Notes: generated by a model from the letters alone, not told the origin. 64,000 bases of DNA from Euwallacea fornicatus (GCF_040115645.1 NC_089542.1:4588001-4652000); one strand, 5' to 3'. Numbered from the stretch's first letter, positions 22,345 to 33,458 are shown. Numbers and translations: made by a program.

Positions 22345-25300
22345 TTATGATAATTCCGAGGCTTTGAAATTCAGGCCCCCGCCCACAGTCTCAACAATCC
22401 ACTCCCAGAGCCGCATCCTTTTGTCAAAGGGCCTCGTTTTCATCTTCAGGTGTCGGTCGATGTGAAGGTAGTTCAAATTGTCAGGGTCCTCCACCTTTTC
22501 CCAGAGAGGATGAGGTTTGCCGGTAATGGCAAAATTAGTCCACAATCGCACCATCGTCCTTATACCTCTGAGATCATTTTGAGTGTAGGCAGGTGGATCG
22601 GGAGCTATAGTGAGCATGTTTCGAAAGAGGAAGGTACCGTCAATCGCGTGTGGAATACCGGTGATGTTCTCTAAAAAGCCACTTTAAAAATTTTCGTTAA
22701 AAAAACTTATGAGGCTTCCTACCAACGTCCAAGTACTCTTTGACGTAATTTGTCCAGTGGCTATGATAATCGAATACGAAGAAATATACAGAGTGTTTGG
22801 TTACATTCAAGTGCATCTTCAGTGACCGCAAAGCCCCTTCCACGAACATCACATCCGCCAGCAGCTGGAAGCAATTATTGTCAAAACTTGTCCTCACAGC
22901 TCATCAACCGACCTTATAAAGACCTGCATCGTCAATAACACCGTCCTTAGAATAGAACTCCTGCAGAGCAGCAGTAATTTTCTCCACTTCCTTTGGTCCC
23001 CTCCGTTTTAAGGTCCAGGGTATTCCATTTTCCAGAGGATCTACCACAGGTTTGGGATTCTCATAAGCCAGGATTAATCCGTCATTGGAGCAAACCCCCT
23101 GGATTAGAGGGACATCGTTGATTTTACCAGATTTCCACAATTCAACTGGATCCTCAGTGAGGAAGGCTGTGGGGTTCGGGGTTTCGATCACTGGACCGAA
23201 GGGTTTTCTGATGTTGGTGTGCTCTATTATCTTTGCAGAGAGTTTGGTGAAAAATAGATTAATATGAAAATGCAAAAAAAGTTTTAATAATAATAAAAAA
23301 TTCTATGCAACATAGTATATGCAACATGTATAGTGTGTCCCAAGATAGATGTAACAAGAAGACGAATGCAGCAAAAATTTTTGAATAATTCATTCACGTT
23401 TACTGATCGAGTCTTGCTTGTTGTGAAACTACAGTATACAAAAAACGAGTTGACGTTAACGAGTCCATGTTATACAGGGTGTTTCATAAACAAATTTGTA
23501 AAAATCGTCACCAATAGTTCAAGTTCAGGTTCGTTTTTCAAAGATACGAAAAAATTCGACTAAAAAAAGTTGCTTAAAATTCCATTTTACATCTCCGTGC
23601 CAAATTTTAGGAATATAAAAATGTTTTTTCCGATTTTTTAAAAATATTGAATCATACAACAAACACCGCGTATACATTATGACAAATAATAAATATAAAA
23701 TTTAACACATCAAACTTATAAACAAACTAATTAGTGATAGGTTTAGTGTTTTGTAAAAATTATTTATGTGAAGTAACCACCACCCATATCTGCACATTTT
23801 TCGACCCTTCGTCTGAAATTTCTCAAAACTTTTTTTAATGTTCCAATGTTAAATAGTTCACAGTATTTGGAATTCTTTGCCGTAATATTGCTACGTCATT
23901 AGGAAATGATTCAGCAAAAACCAACTGTTTAATTCGACCTCGTAAAAAGAAGTCCAATATCGATAGGTCTGGCGATCTTGGCGGCCACTTGATTGGTCCA
24001 TTTCGAGCGACCCATTTCCCCTAAAGGTAAAATATTTTTTATCGAAAAACATTTTGACATTCCTGAAACTTGATACGGAAATGTAAGAATGCATCCTAAA
24101 CAATTATTTTTAGTAGAATTTGTTCGTATCTTGACAAATAAAGACACTTTATTGGTGATGATTTTTACAAATTTGTTTATAAAACACCCTCTATGACACG
24201 AAATCAACTCATTTTTTGTACACCATAGTTTTACAATAATCAGGATCCAACCCCCAAATGTCTTTCAAAAATTCAAAAAATATTCGTCAATTTGTCCTCT
24301 TGTTACATCTATCCTGGGACATACTGTATTTGAGATATTTTTGAGCGAATCTAGATTCTCTTGAAATGAGCACTTACCGAAGGAAACCTCAAACTGGCAT
24401 TGAAAATCTCGTCCCCGGAAGCACTCATCAGAACCTCCAAGGCTTTTGCTTCGGTCAAAACTGCGGGGTCCAAGTTTTGAGCTAGAGATACTGCGTTCTT
24501 CCGACCCCAGGCCCAGGGGTTCAAAACTGTACCACTCGAAGCGATAGCGCGATGGAAGAGCCCTTTAGCTGAGGCTGAAAGGAGCTAAAGAAAGTCCTCA
24601 GCGAGGTTAAAATATGACCGCCTAATGAACTTTCCTTACCAGGTGCTGAACTGACACCCCTCCAGCACTGATACCGAAAATGGTCACTTGAGAAGGGTCG
24701 CCATTAAAATTTTTAATGTTTTCTTGCACCCACTTTAGCGCCTGGACCTGGTCTTTCAGACCCGCATTGCCAGGTACGTCCAAAGATGCGTTAACCAGAC
24801 TTAGGAACCCTTAAAGTGAACCCAATCAAATCGAGATCACCAGTAAATGATGGGAGACAAACCGAAAATCCCCAATCGATAATTTACAGTCACCAACACA
24901 ATATCTTCAGTCAACAGATATTCTGGTTTCAACATCGCTTGGGTTCCTGAACCATAACTGAAGGCCCCTGCGTGAAAGTGCACCATGACCGGCCTAAGTT
25001 TGGTACCATTTCCCGGAAGTCTTTGAGTGAAAACATTGAGATAGAGACAGTCTTCGGAACCCGTAACATTTAGCGTATGAGGGTCCACTTGCATACTGAT
25101 GTTACCGTCCACGGTGGCATTCTTCACCCCCACCCATGACTCCGGAGGTACTGGGGCCTGCAAAACTCACGTTAATTTTAGAGAGGAAAACCTGCATTTT
25201 TGAGTACCTTGAATCGTAGAGAACCTAGAGGGGGTTTGGCGTATGGGATTCCGAGAAATTTTAGAAAGGGGTCGTTGTCTAAGTTGATTCCAGTGGTTCC

Positions 25301-25472
25301 CAGCAGGGTGCCTTGCTGAATGGTTATTGTCAAAGATTGCTGGGAGAAGCACTTTTCTAGAACTCTTAATTTTGTCTTTTTTCAGTAAATTATTTTGTTG
25401 TAAGTTTAAGCATACTTACGAAAGTAAAATACTTAAAATCGTAAGTAAGATACCCATGAGTTTAGCGCACAT
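22345..25472 (-). CDS. Carboxylesterase 3, probably secreted, 8 exons, about 550 aa
   Basis: Exons on the minus strand: 25472 (or 25457)-25420, 25364-25208, 25157-24863, 24809-24640, 24584-24378, 23230-22913, 22864-22723, 22670-22345. The frame is continuous: 555 residues from the first ATG, 550 from the second. Numbered from the second: EDCLYLNV at 100-107, oxyanion region HAG at 127-129, nucleophile Ser211 in GISAG, acid Asp339 in CSNDG, His450. There is no ATG in frame inside the second exon, so the hydrophobic first exon (MGILLTILSILL, after MCAKL) is needed; it resembles a signal peptide. Seven or so N-glycosylation sequons (for example at 78, 95, 115, 170 and 444) fit secretion. The first acceptor (25365) and the sixth donor (GTCGGT at 22912) are weak. 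Intron 5 (1147 nt) holds nested transposons. Confidence 0.82.
23475..24191. mobile_element. Inner TA-flanked mariner-like element nested in 23331-24326
   Basis: Ends CAGGGTGTTTCATAAACAAA and inverted GAGGGTGTTTTATAAACAAA are flanked by TA (23473-23474, 24192-24193). Arms of about 110 bp match. On the minus strand about 23760-24010 carries a transposase tail, WPPRSPDLSILDFFLRG, ending near CADMGGGYFT, with a premature stop. Confidence 0.7.
23745..24015 (-). pseudogene. Mariner-like transposase C-terminal remnant
   Basis: The frame reads IKWPPRSPDLSILDFF followed by VAILRQRIPNTVNYL, then a stop and a RRVEKCADMGGGYF-type tail. This is the last catalytic region and C-terminus of an IS630/mariner transposase. 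The first two catalytic regions are missing. Confidence 0.7.
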
Positions 25473-25517
25473 AGCAAGTAGGGAAGTTCAGCGCAGTGGT
25501 GGCGGCACGAGATGTAA

Positions 25518-25525
25518 CTTATATA
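25518..25525 (-). promoter_or_regulatory. Candidate TATA box of esterase 3
   Basis: TATATAAG on the minus strand lies about 46 nt upstream of the first ATG (25472), placing a start of transcription near 25495. The surrounding DNA is similar to promoter remnants at 34.03-34.10 kb and about 30.81-30.87 kb. A palindromic ACACGTGT (about 25551) lies just upstream. Confidence 0.5.
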
Positions 25526-25799
25526 TTGTCCTTATCAACTTGTGGATTTACACGTGTGTGAAAAAATGAAAATAAATTCTTTTAATGGGAAATATCTAGC
25601 CAATAAGGAATTGCTGTCTATAACTGGTTTTAGCTTTTAAACTACGGGGGCAGTTCCAGAAGTAGCCGATTTAACACTTCAAGAAAAAAAAGTTATATTA
25701 TTTCTCAACATAGTCTCCTTTGAGATTGACACGCTTTTTCCAGATATTTTTTATTCCCTGTATGAACAGAGTATAAATATATAATATATATATAATATA

Positions 25800-26170
25800 C
25801 AGGGTGTCCAATTTAAAGCTGTGATTGAAGATTATTAAAAAACAGTACGTTGAATGAAAAAAAGTTTCAAATAAAAGTTATCCGGCAAAGAAGGCGACAT
25901 GTCATGAACATAGTGAATTTTAGCCAAAGCGTCATTTCAAGGTCATTTCAAGGACAACTTTTTTTTAATGGCAACCCCGGACTTTTTGTCGGATCTTTGC
26001 ATACCTTCAAAAAATAATATCTTTTATTTGAACAATTTTTTTTTTAAACATTTTTCTGCCGAATTATCTTTGATTTATGTTCGATGTTTGAGATAGTCGA
26101 AATGATTGCATTTTTTTCTCTAAAAATTTTTTGCAGTGCACATTCTGTGTAAAACTCATAACGATCCTTC

Positions 26171-26216
<46 letters not shown>

Positions 26217-27869
26217 CAAATTTCCACTTGTTAAAGTCCATCTTATAAGGTCTACAGAAAATAGATATTCTTTTTTCGACAATCAATCTAATTGTTTTGT
26301 GTGAAATTATTCAAAAATTATTCTTTCCATTCCAAAATTCAATCGCGGAAATGGATCGCTACACTTTGGATGAAAAATTAGAAATGGTTTTTATTTATGA
26401 AGAGGTTAGAGGTTAGTCGGGCAGTACAATTTTATGCCGAAATATTTCTAGTTGAAAGAGTTCTCTCACACTCAACAGTGTCATTAAAAACTTCAAGGAA
26501 ACGAAAAAGTTGGAAACAAACAACACAATCGCTCCCGAAGTGCAACACATGAAGGCAATCAAATAGTAGTTCTTGCAGCTGTTGCCTTCAATCCCCATGT
26601 AAATTGTCGTGAAATTGCTGCTGAGTCAGGAATATCAAAGACAAGTGTCCAAAGAATTTTTGAAGGTGAGTAAAACCACATCTTTACCACATTTCTTTAC
26701 ACGAGGAACTCCATGGAACTGATTTTGAAAACCGAGTTCGATTTTTGTAATCGGGAAAGCAGAAATTAAACCAAAATACAAATTTTATTCTCCAACGTTT
26801 TGTTTCCGAACAAATCCACATTCACTACACCATGGTATTGCTATAATTTGCATTTTTGGAATGGTGAAAACCCACTCTGACTTAGAGAAATTTAATATCA
26901 AAGACCATGGTCAGTGAATGTATGGTGCGGTACTATTGAGGAATACTTAATTGGACTTTTCTTCATTGAAGGATACTTGAATGGAGAAGTGTACCGCAAT
27001 TTCTTACGTACGAATCTTCCTGACTTGTTGGGAAACGTTCCACTTGCAATTAGACGGGTGATGTGGTATGAACATGACGAATGTCCAGCGCATTTTTCTA
27101 AAATATCTGGTGAAGTTCTCAATGAAATGTCCATGATCCAGATCGATAGATTGGATAGAGCGGTCCAATGAACTGGCCTCCTAGCTCGCTCAATCTAAAC
27201 TCGCCAGATTTTTACCTCTGGAGTTTTTTAAAGAACAAAATTTATGCAGAAATAGCAACAACTGCAAACGACATGAAAAAGAGAATTGGAGATGCGCGTC
27301 AATTAATAAAAAAGAAAATTTTGGGCATAGTAGACAATCCTTTTCGAATAAGAGTTGAGACGCGTTTGGAGCAGGAAGGACGTTCTTTTGAATATTCGCA
27401 TCCACAAGTCTCTCAAATCAGGATTTTAAATTAATATGCCAAATTTAAAAAAATATATTTTTCGTTCGTAGAATTTTTTTTTTATTAAATAGAAGGATTT
27501 TTATGAATTTTAAACAGAATACGCTTTGCAATTTTTTTTAGAAAAAAATGCAATAACTTCCACTATCTCAAAAAGTGAACAGTAGTCCAGGATAACTCGG
27601 CAGCAAAACGTTTAATAAAAAAATTGTTCGAATAAAAGATATTATTTTTTGAGGGTTTACAAGGATCCGTAAAAAAATACAGGGTTGCCGCTTGAAAAAA
27701 AAAGTTGCTCTTGAAATAACCTTGAAATGACGTTTTCACTAAAACTCACTCTCTTCATGACATGTCCCCCTCTTTGCTGGACAAGTTTTATTTGAAACTT
27801 TTTTTCATATAACATACCGCTTTTGAGTAATCTTTAATCACAAGTTGAAGACCCTTGGAGGACGCCCTG
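25800..27869. mobile_element. Long-TIR mariner-like element (2070 bp), TA-flanked
   Basis: CAGGGTGTCC at the left and the inverted CAGGGCGTCC at the right lie between TA dinucleotides (25798-25799 and 27870-27871). Inverted arms of about 380 bp (to about 26190, and from about 27480) can be followed base by base, with moderate divergence. The interior holds one degenerate plus-strand transposase. A run of about 40 A lies at 26175-26214. Confidence 0.85.
26351..27434 (+). pseudogene. Mariner-like transposase, broken
   Basis: Pieces in order: MDRYTLDEKLEMVFIYEE (N-terminus), LAAVAFNPHVNCREIAAES (helix-turn-helix), SVNVWCGTIEEYLIG, HDECPAHFSKISGEVLNEM (second acidic residue), WPPSSLNLNSPDFYLW (altered form of WPxRSPDLxPxDFYLWG) and the tail to a stop at 27434. 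Multiple stops and frameshifts separate the pieces, and the SPDL motif is damaged. It is the former gene of the surrounding element; not functional. Confidence 0.85.
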
Positions 27870-27871
27870 TA

Positions 27872-28590
27872 TTGGCAATCCGTGTGCTACGTCTATGAAC
27901 ATCACCAATTTTTCAGACGTTTTGCCGGTATGAGCAGGTGTTGGTACGCATTTTTCCAAGTCAAGAAAACTCTGTTTAATACACCTTTCCGCCGCCTTCT
28001 TGTCCGGACCAGAACTTAAGCATGTCCCAGATTTCGAGGTCTTCCACCCTCTAATAAAACCCCGATTATGCTATTAAAGTTAGTTACGCTATGAGGCTAG
28101 ATCTAGCAGATGTGCCGATGATGGCCTCCTGGCTTAGCACGCCTATGTGCCTTTACCACTAACTTTAGGATTTAAGCTTTGTAAAATATTAAACCGGTCG
28201 TCTTTTTCTGGTGGCTTTTGGACTCTTAACTCGGTACTTTTCACGTTACTCGAACGCTTACTCGTACGTTAATACTTTACTCACGGTTCCTATATACGTT
28301 TAATTAACATACTGACTGGTCTATCGTTAGCATTTGTAAAGTTTTTGTTGTTAACCTGCGCAAAGTTGTTGCTGATTAATAACCTTTGTTACAGTTAAAA
28401 AAGTTGTTGTTTTCTTTTATTTGCACGAACACGGTGACTCTGAGCTAACGCACACAGGGTGGTCCTTCCCAATCATCTAGTCCATTACTAGTTAACCGGA
28501 CACATGTTAATCAACATTTTGGTGCTCCAACAAACAGTTTTAACCGTTTTAAAAGTGACGATTTTTTATATTAAAAAAAAAAAACAAGAA
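27872..28590. other. Noncoding between two transposons
   Basis: No gene was seen. CAGGGTGGTCC near 28456 resembles transposon ends, but no partner end was found. Confidence 0.35.
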
Positions 28591-29134
28591 ATGAGCAGGA
28601 CAGCCCAAAAAATTGGAAGATGCAAATTTGCAGGAATTATTGAACGAAAACCTCCCCCAAAGGTTGAAACAATTGGCAGAAACCTTGGATGGCGACCAAT
28701 CCACCATTTTCGAACGTCTACAGGTCTTGGAAAAATTTCAGAAGGAAGGAAAATGGGCGCGATATAAATTTAAAAAACCAGACATTAAAAGGCGGAAAAC
28801 CATGTGTGAAGTTTTGCTTGCCAGATAGAGACGAAAGGATTTTTCACATACACTTTTCTCACAGGTAATGGGAAATGTACTTATTTTGATAACCCAAATC
28901 GCAAAATATCACGAATAGATCCAGCCCAACCATCAACGTCACAACCAGTACGCGATATCCAAGGGAAGAAAGTCTTACTGTATATTTGGTGGGGAGGCAG
29001 GGGAGTTGTGTTTTACGAATTGCTGAGGCCTGGTGAAACGAGTACTGGCGATGGATAACGGAAAAAATTTATACTATTAAACCGAGCATTGAAGGAAAGA
29101 AGATCAAAATATGCCCAAAGACACGATAGAATTA

Positions 29135-30391
29135 TACTGTGTGACATAGAAAAGAGAACACCCCGCAAAAATGGTTTTATTTAAATAATTTTTGGTATGC
29201 GTGTTTGTATATGGAAACAGAACAAATTATTAAATTTTCATAATTTTAATTATCTTATAGTTATCAATGTATTTACGAGTTATCAGGAATTTTAATCATT
29301 TTTTTTACTAAAAAAATTACAATAAAAAGTCAACAATATGGCTACAAAATGTAATTTATTGGTGTACAGTGCGCTTAGAAAGTGCTTTTAGATTTATCAA
29401 ATATACCCAGATGCAGAGTGCAGTGAAATTTTCATCAATTGAGCAAGTTTGAAAGAGATCTACTAGTGGGTCAATCAAAGACTGATCGGTCATTTAGGGA
29501 AATAGCTACTAGATTTCACCGTTAGTGTAAACACTATAGTGAGGTGTTAGCAGGCATCTTTCCAAAAACAACAAACAGGCAGAATGGGAGCCACTGGACG
29601 ATCCCGAAGAACTACAGAATGCCAAGATCGCCGCCTTCGAATTGTGGCCCTAAAAGATGGGTTGGTCACCTCGAGGACGCTGGAATGGGATAATATCGTG
29701 TTTAGTTACGAATTCAGATTCTGTTTGAGTATGCATGATAGTGGGTTAATAGTAAGAAGAAGACGAGGTGAAAGAGGGAATCCTCAGTTTACAATACACA
29801 GGCATGTTCATCAGACTGTTGGGGTAATGGTTTTGGGTGCTAATGTATATGGTAGCAGTTCACCTTTACTTTTCATAAGAGACGGTATGACAGCCCAACG
29901 ATACATCCGAGGAGTCGTGGAACCTCATCTCGTGCCATATCTGGAAAGTCGTCTTTACCCAATTTTCCAAGAAGAAAATGGACGACCACACGTGGTTAGA
30001 GTGACTATGGATTTCTTTCAACAAAATACAACCAATTTGCTACCTTGACCACCTCGATCTTCAGACCTCTCACCTATTAAACTTGCATGAGATATTGTAG
30101 GTAGAAAATTGCGTAATTTACCCCATCCCCGACAAACCCTAGCGGCGCTCGTCATGCTGTCCAGTTAGCTTGCAGTGAGATCCCTGAAGAGGACATCGAT
30201 CACGTCATTAGACGTGCACAGGAATGTATAAGACACAGCGGAGGATCGACAAATTATTAATTTTTTAAATATTTTTAACAATTAAATTTGTTCAATTTTC
30301 TTAACAAAAAAAGCATAAGAAATATGCATATTAAAAATTATTTAAATAAAACCATTTTTACGGGATGTTCTCTTTTCTATGTCACGCAGTA
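29135..30391. mobile_element. Tc1-like element inserted into the mariner
   Basis: Ends TACTGTGTGACATAGAAAAG and inverted TACTGCGTGACATAGAAAAG, about 70 bp of matching terminal repeat, are flanked by TA (29133-29134, 30392-30393). Removing the element and one TA rejoins the host mariner frame. It is therefore younger than the mariner. Confidence 0.88.
29440..30260 (+). pseudogene. Tc1-like transposase, broken
   Basis: Readable blocks are GATGRSRRTTECQDRRLRIVAL, RTLEWDNIVFSYEFRFCL, RRRRGERGNPQF, VGVMVLGANVYGSSSPLLFI, AQRYIRGVVEPHLVPYL, EENGRPHV, FFQQNTTNLLP-stop, PPRSSDLSPI, VGRKLRNLPHPRQTLAAL. These follow the Tc1 (DD34E) order. The longest open part is 29584-30048. The usual FSDESRF is FSYEFRF and QDNARPH is EENGRPH, so two catalytic acids are changed. 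Part of the linker before RTLEW is deleted. Confidence 0.85.
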
Positions 30392-30774
30392 TATTTGTCA
30401 ACAGGATAACGCTGGGCCTCATGTTGAAAAATAGGCAAAAAATTATTTGGAAAATGTTAAATGGGACGTCCTACTTCACTCTCCATACTCTCCGGATTTA
30501 GCCCCTTCCGACTGCCATTTATTCCGATCAATGCAACAGGACAACATTTCCATTCTTTTGAAAAAGTGAAAATTACCCTTGATAATTGGTTGACATCGAA
30601 AACCAAAAAATGCCTTTGGCATGGAATCGATTTTTTAACGGGAAGATAGGAAAAGGTCATTTCTAACGATGGCCAGTATTTCGATTATTAACATAATTGA
30701 ATTTATTGTAGCAATAAACATTCAAATTTTGCAAAAAAATCGACATTATTAACCGAGACGCCTATTACATACCT

Positions 30775-30892
30775 GGTATACGTCAGATCGGGTACTTCTA
30801 GGACTATCCTCGTACATATCATCGATATCCTTTTATCAGTTACCGCGGAACTTACACGTGTGTAAACAGAAAACTAATGTAATAAATTTTTA
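30775..30892 (-). promoter_or_regulatory. Probable remnant of an esterase 3-type promoter
   Basis: The stretch CTTTTATCAGTTACCGCGGAACTTACACGTGTGTAAACA resembles the esterase 3 upstream DNA at about 25528-25565 (TTATCAACTTGTGG...TTTACACGTGTGTGAA) and 34.05-34.09 kb. No esterase exon follows on its left, where the mariner lies. Confidence 0.4.
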
Positions 30893-31429
30893 TAATTCAA
30901 AATGTGCGGACGAAAAAAAAACGATGTCCGGGGATGAAAACGTCCAAGCGACTAGGACACACTAAAAGTCTTTGCTTGTAACTATCGAACATTTTAGATA
31001 CCGTCAAGACAATGACGGATCTGCTCAATAACACCAATATTCATGTTGCTGTGAAGCGAACTTTGACCAAGCAGCAATTTACGTCACAACATGAACTGAC
31101 ACTGGATTTCTCGGGAAAAATCAGCTGAAAATTAGCATCATGTGCAATTTTCTTCCAGGAAAATAACCCCGAAACCGCGCCTATGAGCGAAGCGAAACGC
31201 GACTCATTGGCGTAGACAATTAGGAAAATATTCATCAAAGGTTGTGCCATATAATTCCACTGCGGCAATGATTTTAATGAAGCCGCAATTTTAGGGAAAG
31301 TATGGAATAATGGAACTATCTACAATGGTCAATCTATTAAGCTTCACTTAAACAATCTTAATTAGAACCCAAGACCGCAAAAATAAATTTACATTATAAC
31401 ACGAGCTTGTAAGCTCAACACGAAGAATG
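30893..31429. other. Noncoding; one dispersed repeat at about 31020-31070
   Basis: No gene was seen. A weak third copy of the 21.1/34.3-kb repeat occurs here. Confidence 0.35.
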
Positions 31430-32330
31430 AACATCAAATGAACTGAAACGTCAAGATTTTCGAGTATTTCAGATTGATTTAAACTTTTTAATCGGAACCA
31501 CCAACGTAGAACCCTCTTCGATATCATTTAATGTATATTATGCAATTTTAGTTTCTAAACCAATTGGTCCTTAGAGCCCCTTACCGTGGCTAGTAAACTT
31601 AATTACACTCTTAGATATATAATGTGCAATTTTGGGTTCTAGATGAGCTAAGGATTTAGAACGCTTCAGATCGATTTTAGCAAATTGCTCTAAGCTGCCG
31701 GCACCAGAATTATGTCACTTATGAGAAGAGCCTATGAAGCATTAAGTCTAATGTATAGCTGAAGAGGATTTAGAACCCCTTAGAGTTTGTTTTATTTTAA
31801 CCAACCCAGTTAAACGGATTTAGACTCCAATTCACTCCCTGCAGCGTACTTTTAAGAACCAGGAAAATTTGTTATTTTCTATTTAGAACCTTCAAGGGTT
31901 CAGAAACTTCTGCTGGATACTGTTAATTAATATCTAAGGTATGGGGAGTGTGAGGGGTGGGGGAAAATATTATTCCTCCGAGAATAAGATCACAGTTTTG
32001 ATTTAGAGACCTGTTGACAAGTTTAGAGCTCATTGCGCTCGTTGCAGAACGCTTTGCACCCATTCAGGAGCGAAAAGCTAGAATAAATAATAATTTTTTT
32101 ATTTAGACCGCAATATGATTTAGAGCTCTCCATTTAGAGCTATCAAACTTTGTTTTGCGCCACTTCGACCGTGTAGCTCCAGCAGCGGGCTTTATGTAGA
32201 TCAGGATAAGGTTGATGGAATACTGTGATTTATGTTCCACATTAAATCATAAACTTGAGAATGTCATGACAAATAAACTGGCAGGCAAAACTGTCGCGAG
32301 GACATTTCTCGATGCAAAGAGCGTTTATCG
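31430..32330. repeat. Duplicated esterase flank, copy B (partner 17.44-18.50 kb)
   Basis: 32133-32320 is closely similar to 18318-18500. The DNA to its left matches more loosely, with recurring 'tttagaacc' patches and a common TTTAAACTTTTTAAT block. It lies on the 3' side of pseudogene B, as copy A lies on the 3' side of pseudogene A. Confidence 0.6.
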
Positions 32331-32378
32331 GCTTAGTTTCAAGGGGGATATACTGTGCGTTTAAAAAAAAATCAGTAG

Positions 32379-32600
32379 ACAGTCGGAGCGATAGAATGGC
32401 CCCCTAGGTGTCCCGATCTGACGCCATCGGATTTCTTGATGTTGAATCTGCAGTGTTCAAAATCCAACCAGCAATAGTTGAAGAGTTAAGATAGCAAATT
32501 ATTGCTGAGTGTCGTAAAATTTCAAAGGAAACTTTAGTCAATGTGGAAATAACGGACAAAATTTCGAAAACCTGTTATAAAAAATTATTAATATTCGGAA
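32379..32600 (+). pseudogene. Mariner-like transposase C-terminal fragment
   Basis: The plus strand reads AIEWPPRCPDLTPSDFL, then after a frameshift IQPAIVEELR-stop-QIIAECRKISKETLVNVE. This matches the order of a mariner-like transposase after its last catalytic region. Confidence 0.65.
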
Positions 32601-33458
32601 CATTTTACGCTTTGATATAATTACAATAAAACTTTGAATTAATTATCAATTTTGCGAATATTACGTATTTCCATTTGAAAACCATTTAAAACTATGCCGA
32701 CGTGTCTTACTCGTGGATTTTGCATTTTAGACATTGTCGGATACATTTGTGGGTAGAATTCCACGAAGTTTGGTACAATTGAAAAGCTTATTGAAAATTC
32801 TTTCAACCGATACGTCGCATTTGCATTTGTGAAAAAATTAAAAAATTAAATACTATAAAAAATTATCAAGAGAATTAAAAATTTAACTCACTAGACGCAA
32901 CCCACAGTAGGGATATGTCAGTCAAAATGTAATCTTCAATAAAAATTTAAATCCTCAAATAAAGACGAAGTAGACACTGAAAGTCAATGAAAAGAATCAA
33001 AGAACAAGAAAAAAAAAGTGTCGAAAAAGGACTTATAAAAAAATAAGAAAAACCATAAATTGAGACGAAAAAATGGGACAAAATCCGAGCAATTGAGTAA
33101 AATTAAGTAGGCAGCACAGGAAAAAACAGAAACCGAAAAAGAACATAGACAGGAATAAGATAGAAGAACTTAGAATCTGAATTTAGAGAAAATTACGTAA
33201 CAAAATAGACATAAAAAATAATGTGAACTGCATAAACATCAAAAATCGGAAAATATGAAATTATTCAACTAGGCCAAAAGGCAGATGACAGCAGGGCAAC
33301 GCCTCACATCAAATTAAATGGGAAAAACAAAAGAATTAGGTAATTAAGGGTAAATCAAAAAATAATTTAAAAAAATTAAAAATAAGATAACTTAAAGTAA
33401 AAATTTAGAAACTATTAGGACGAGCCCTTACAGAAAAAAATCATGAACCGACATTGCA
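32601..33458. other. A-rich noncoding DNA
   Basis: Strongly A-rich on the plus strand from about 32.85 kb; no gene is seen. Confidence 0.35.

Larger units (their letters stand above)
23331..24326. mobile_element. Outer TA-flanked foldback element in intron 5 of esterase 3
   Basis: Left end TAGTGTGTCCCAAGATAGATG and inverted right end CAGTATGTCCCAGGATAGATG continue into about 140-bp arms and are flanked by TA (23329-23330, 24327-24328). A second element sits in its centre (23475-24191). It lies wholly between the fifth and sixth exons of esterase 3. Confidence 0.7.
28606..30691 (+). pseudogene. Mariner transposase, split by a 1.26-kb insertion
   Basis: The left part (28606-29134) reads LQELLNENLPQRLKQLAETL, then KFQKEGKWARYKF, then TGNGKCTYFDNPNRK, then LLYIWWGGRGVVFYELL. 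The right part (30394-30691) reads CQQDNAGPHVEK, then HSPYSPDLAPSDCHLF, and ends SNDGQYFDY-stop. Order and motifs are those of a mariner (D,D34D) transposase. The first catalytic Asp is Asn (TGN), and stops and frameshifts occur in both halves. The halves join in frame across the insertion: ATT|A...TT TGT at 29134/30394. Confidence 0.85.

Noticed and set aside
28456..28470. CAGGGTGGTCC as the left end of the 28.6-kb mariner
   Set aside because: No matching inverted end was found to the right of 30691, so the ends of that element were left undefined.
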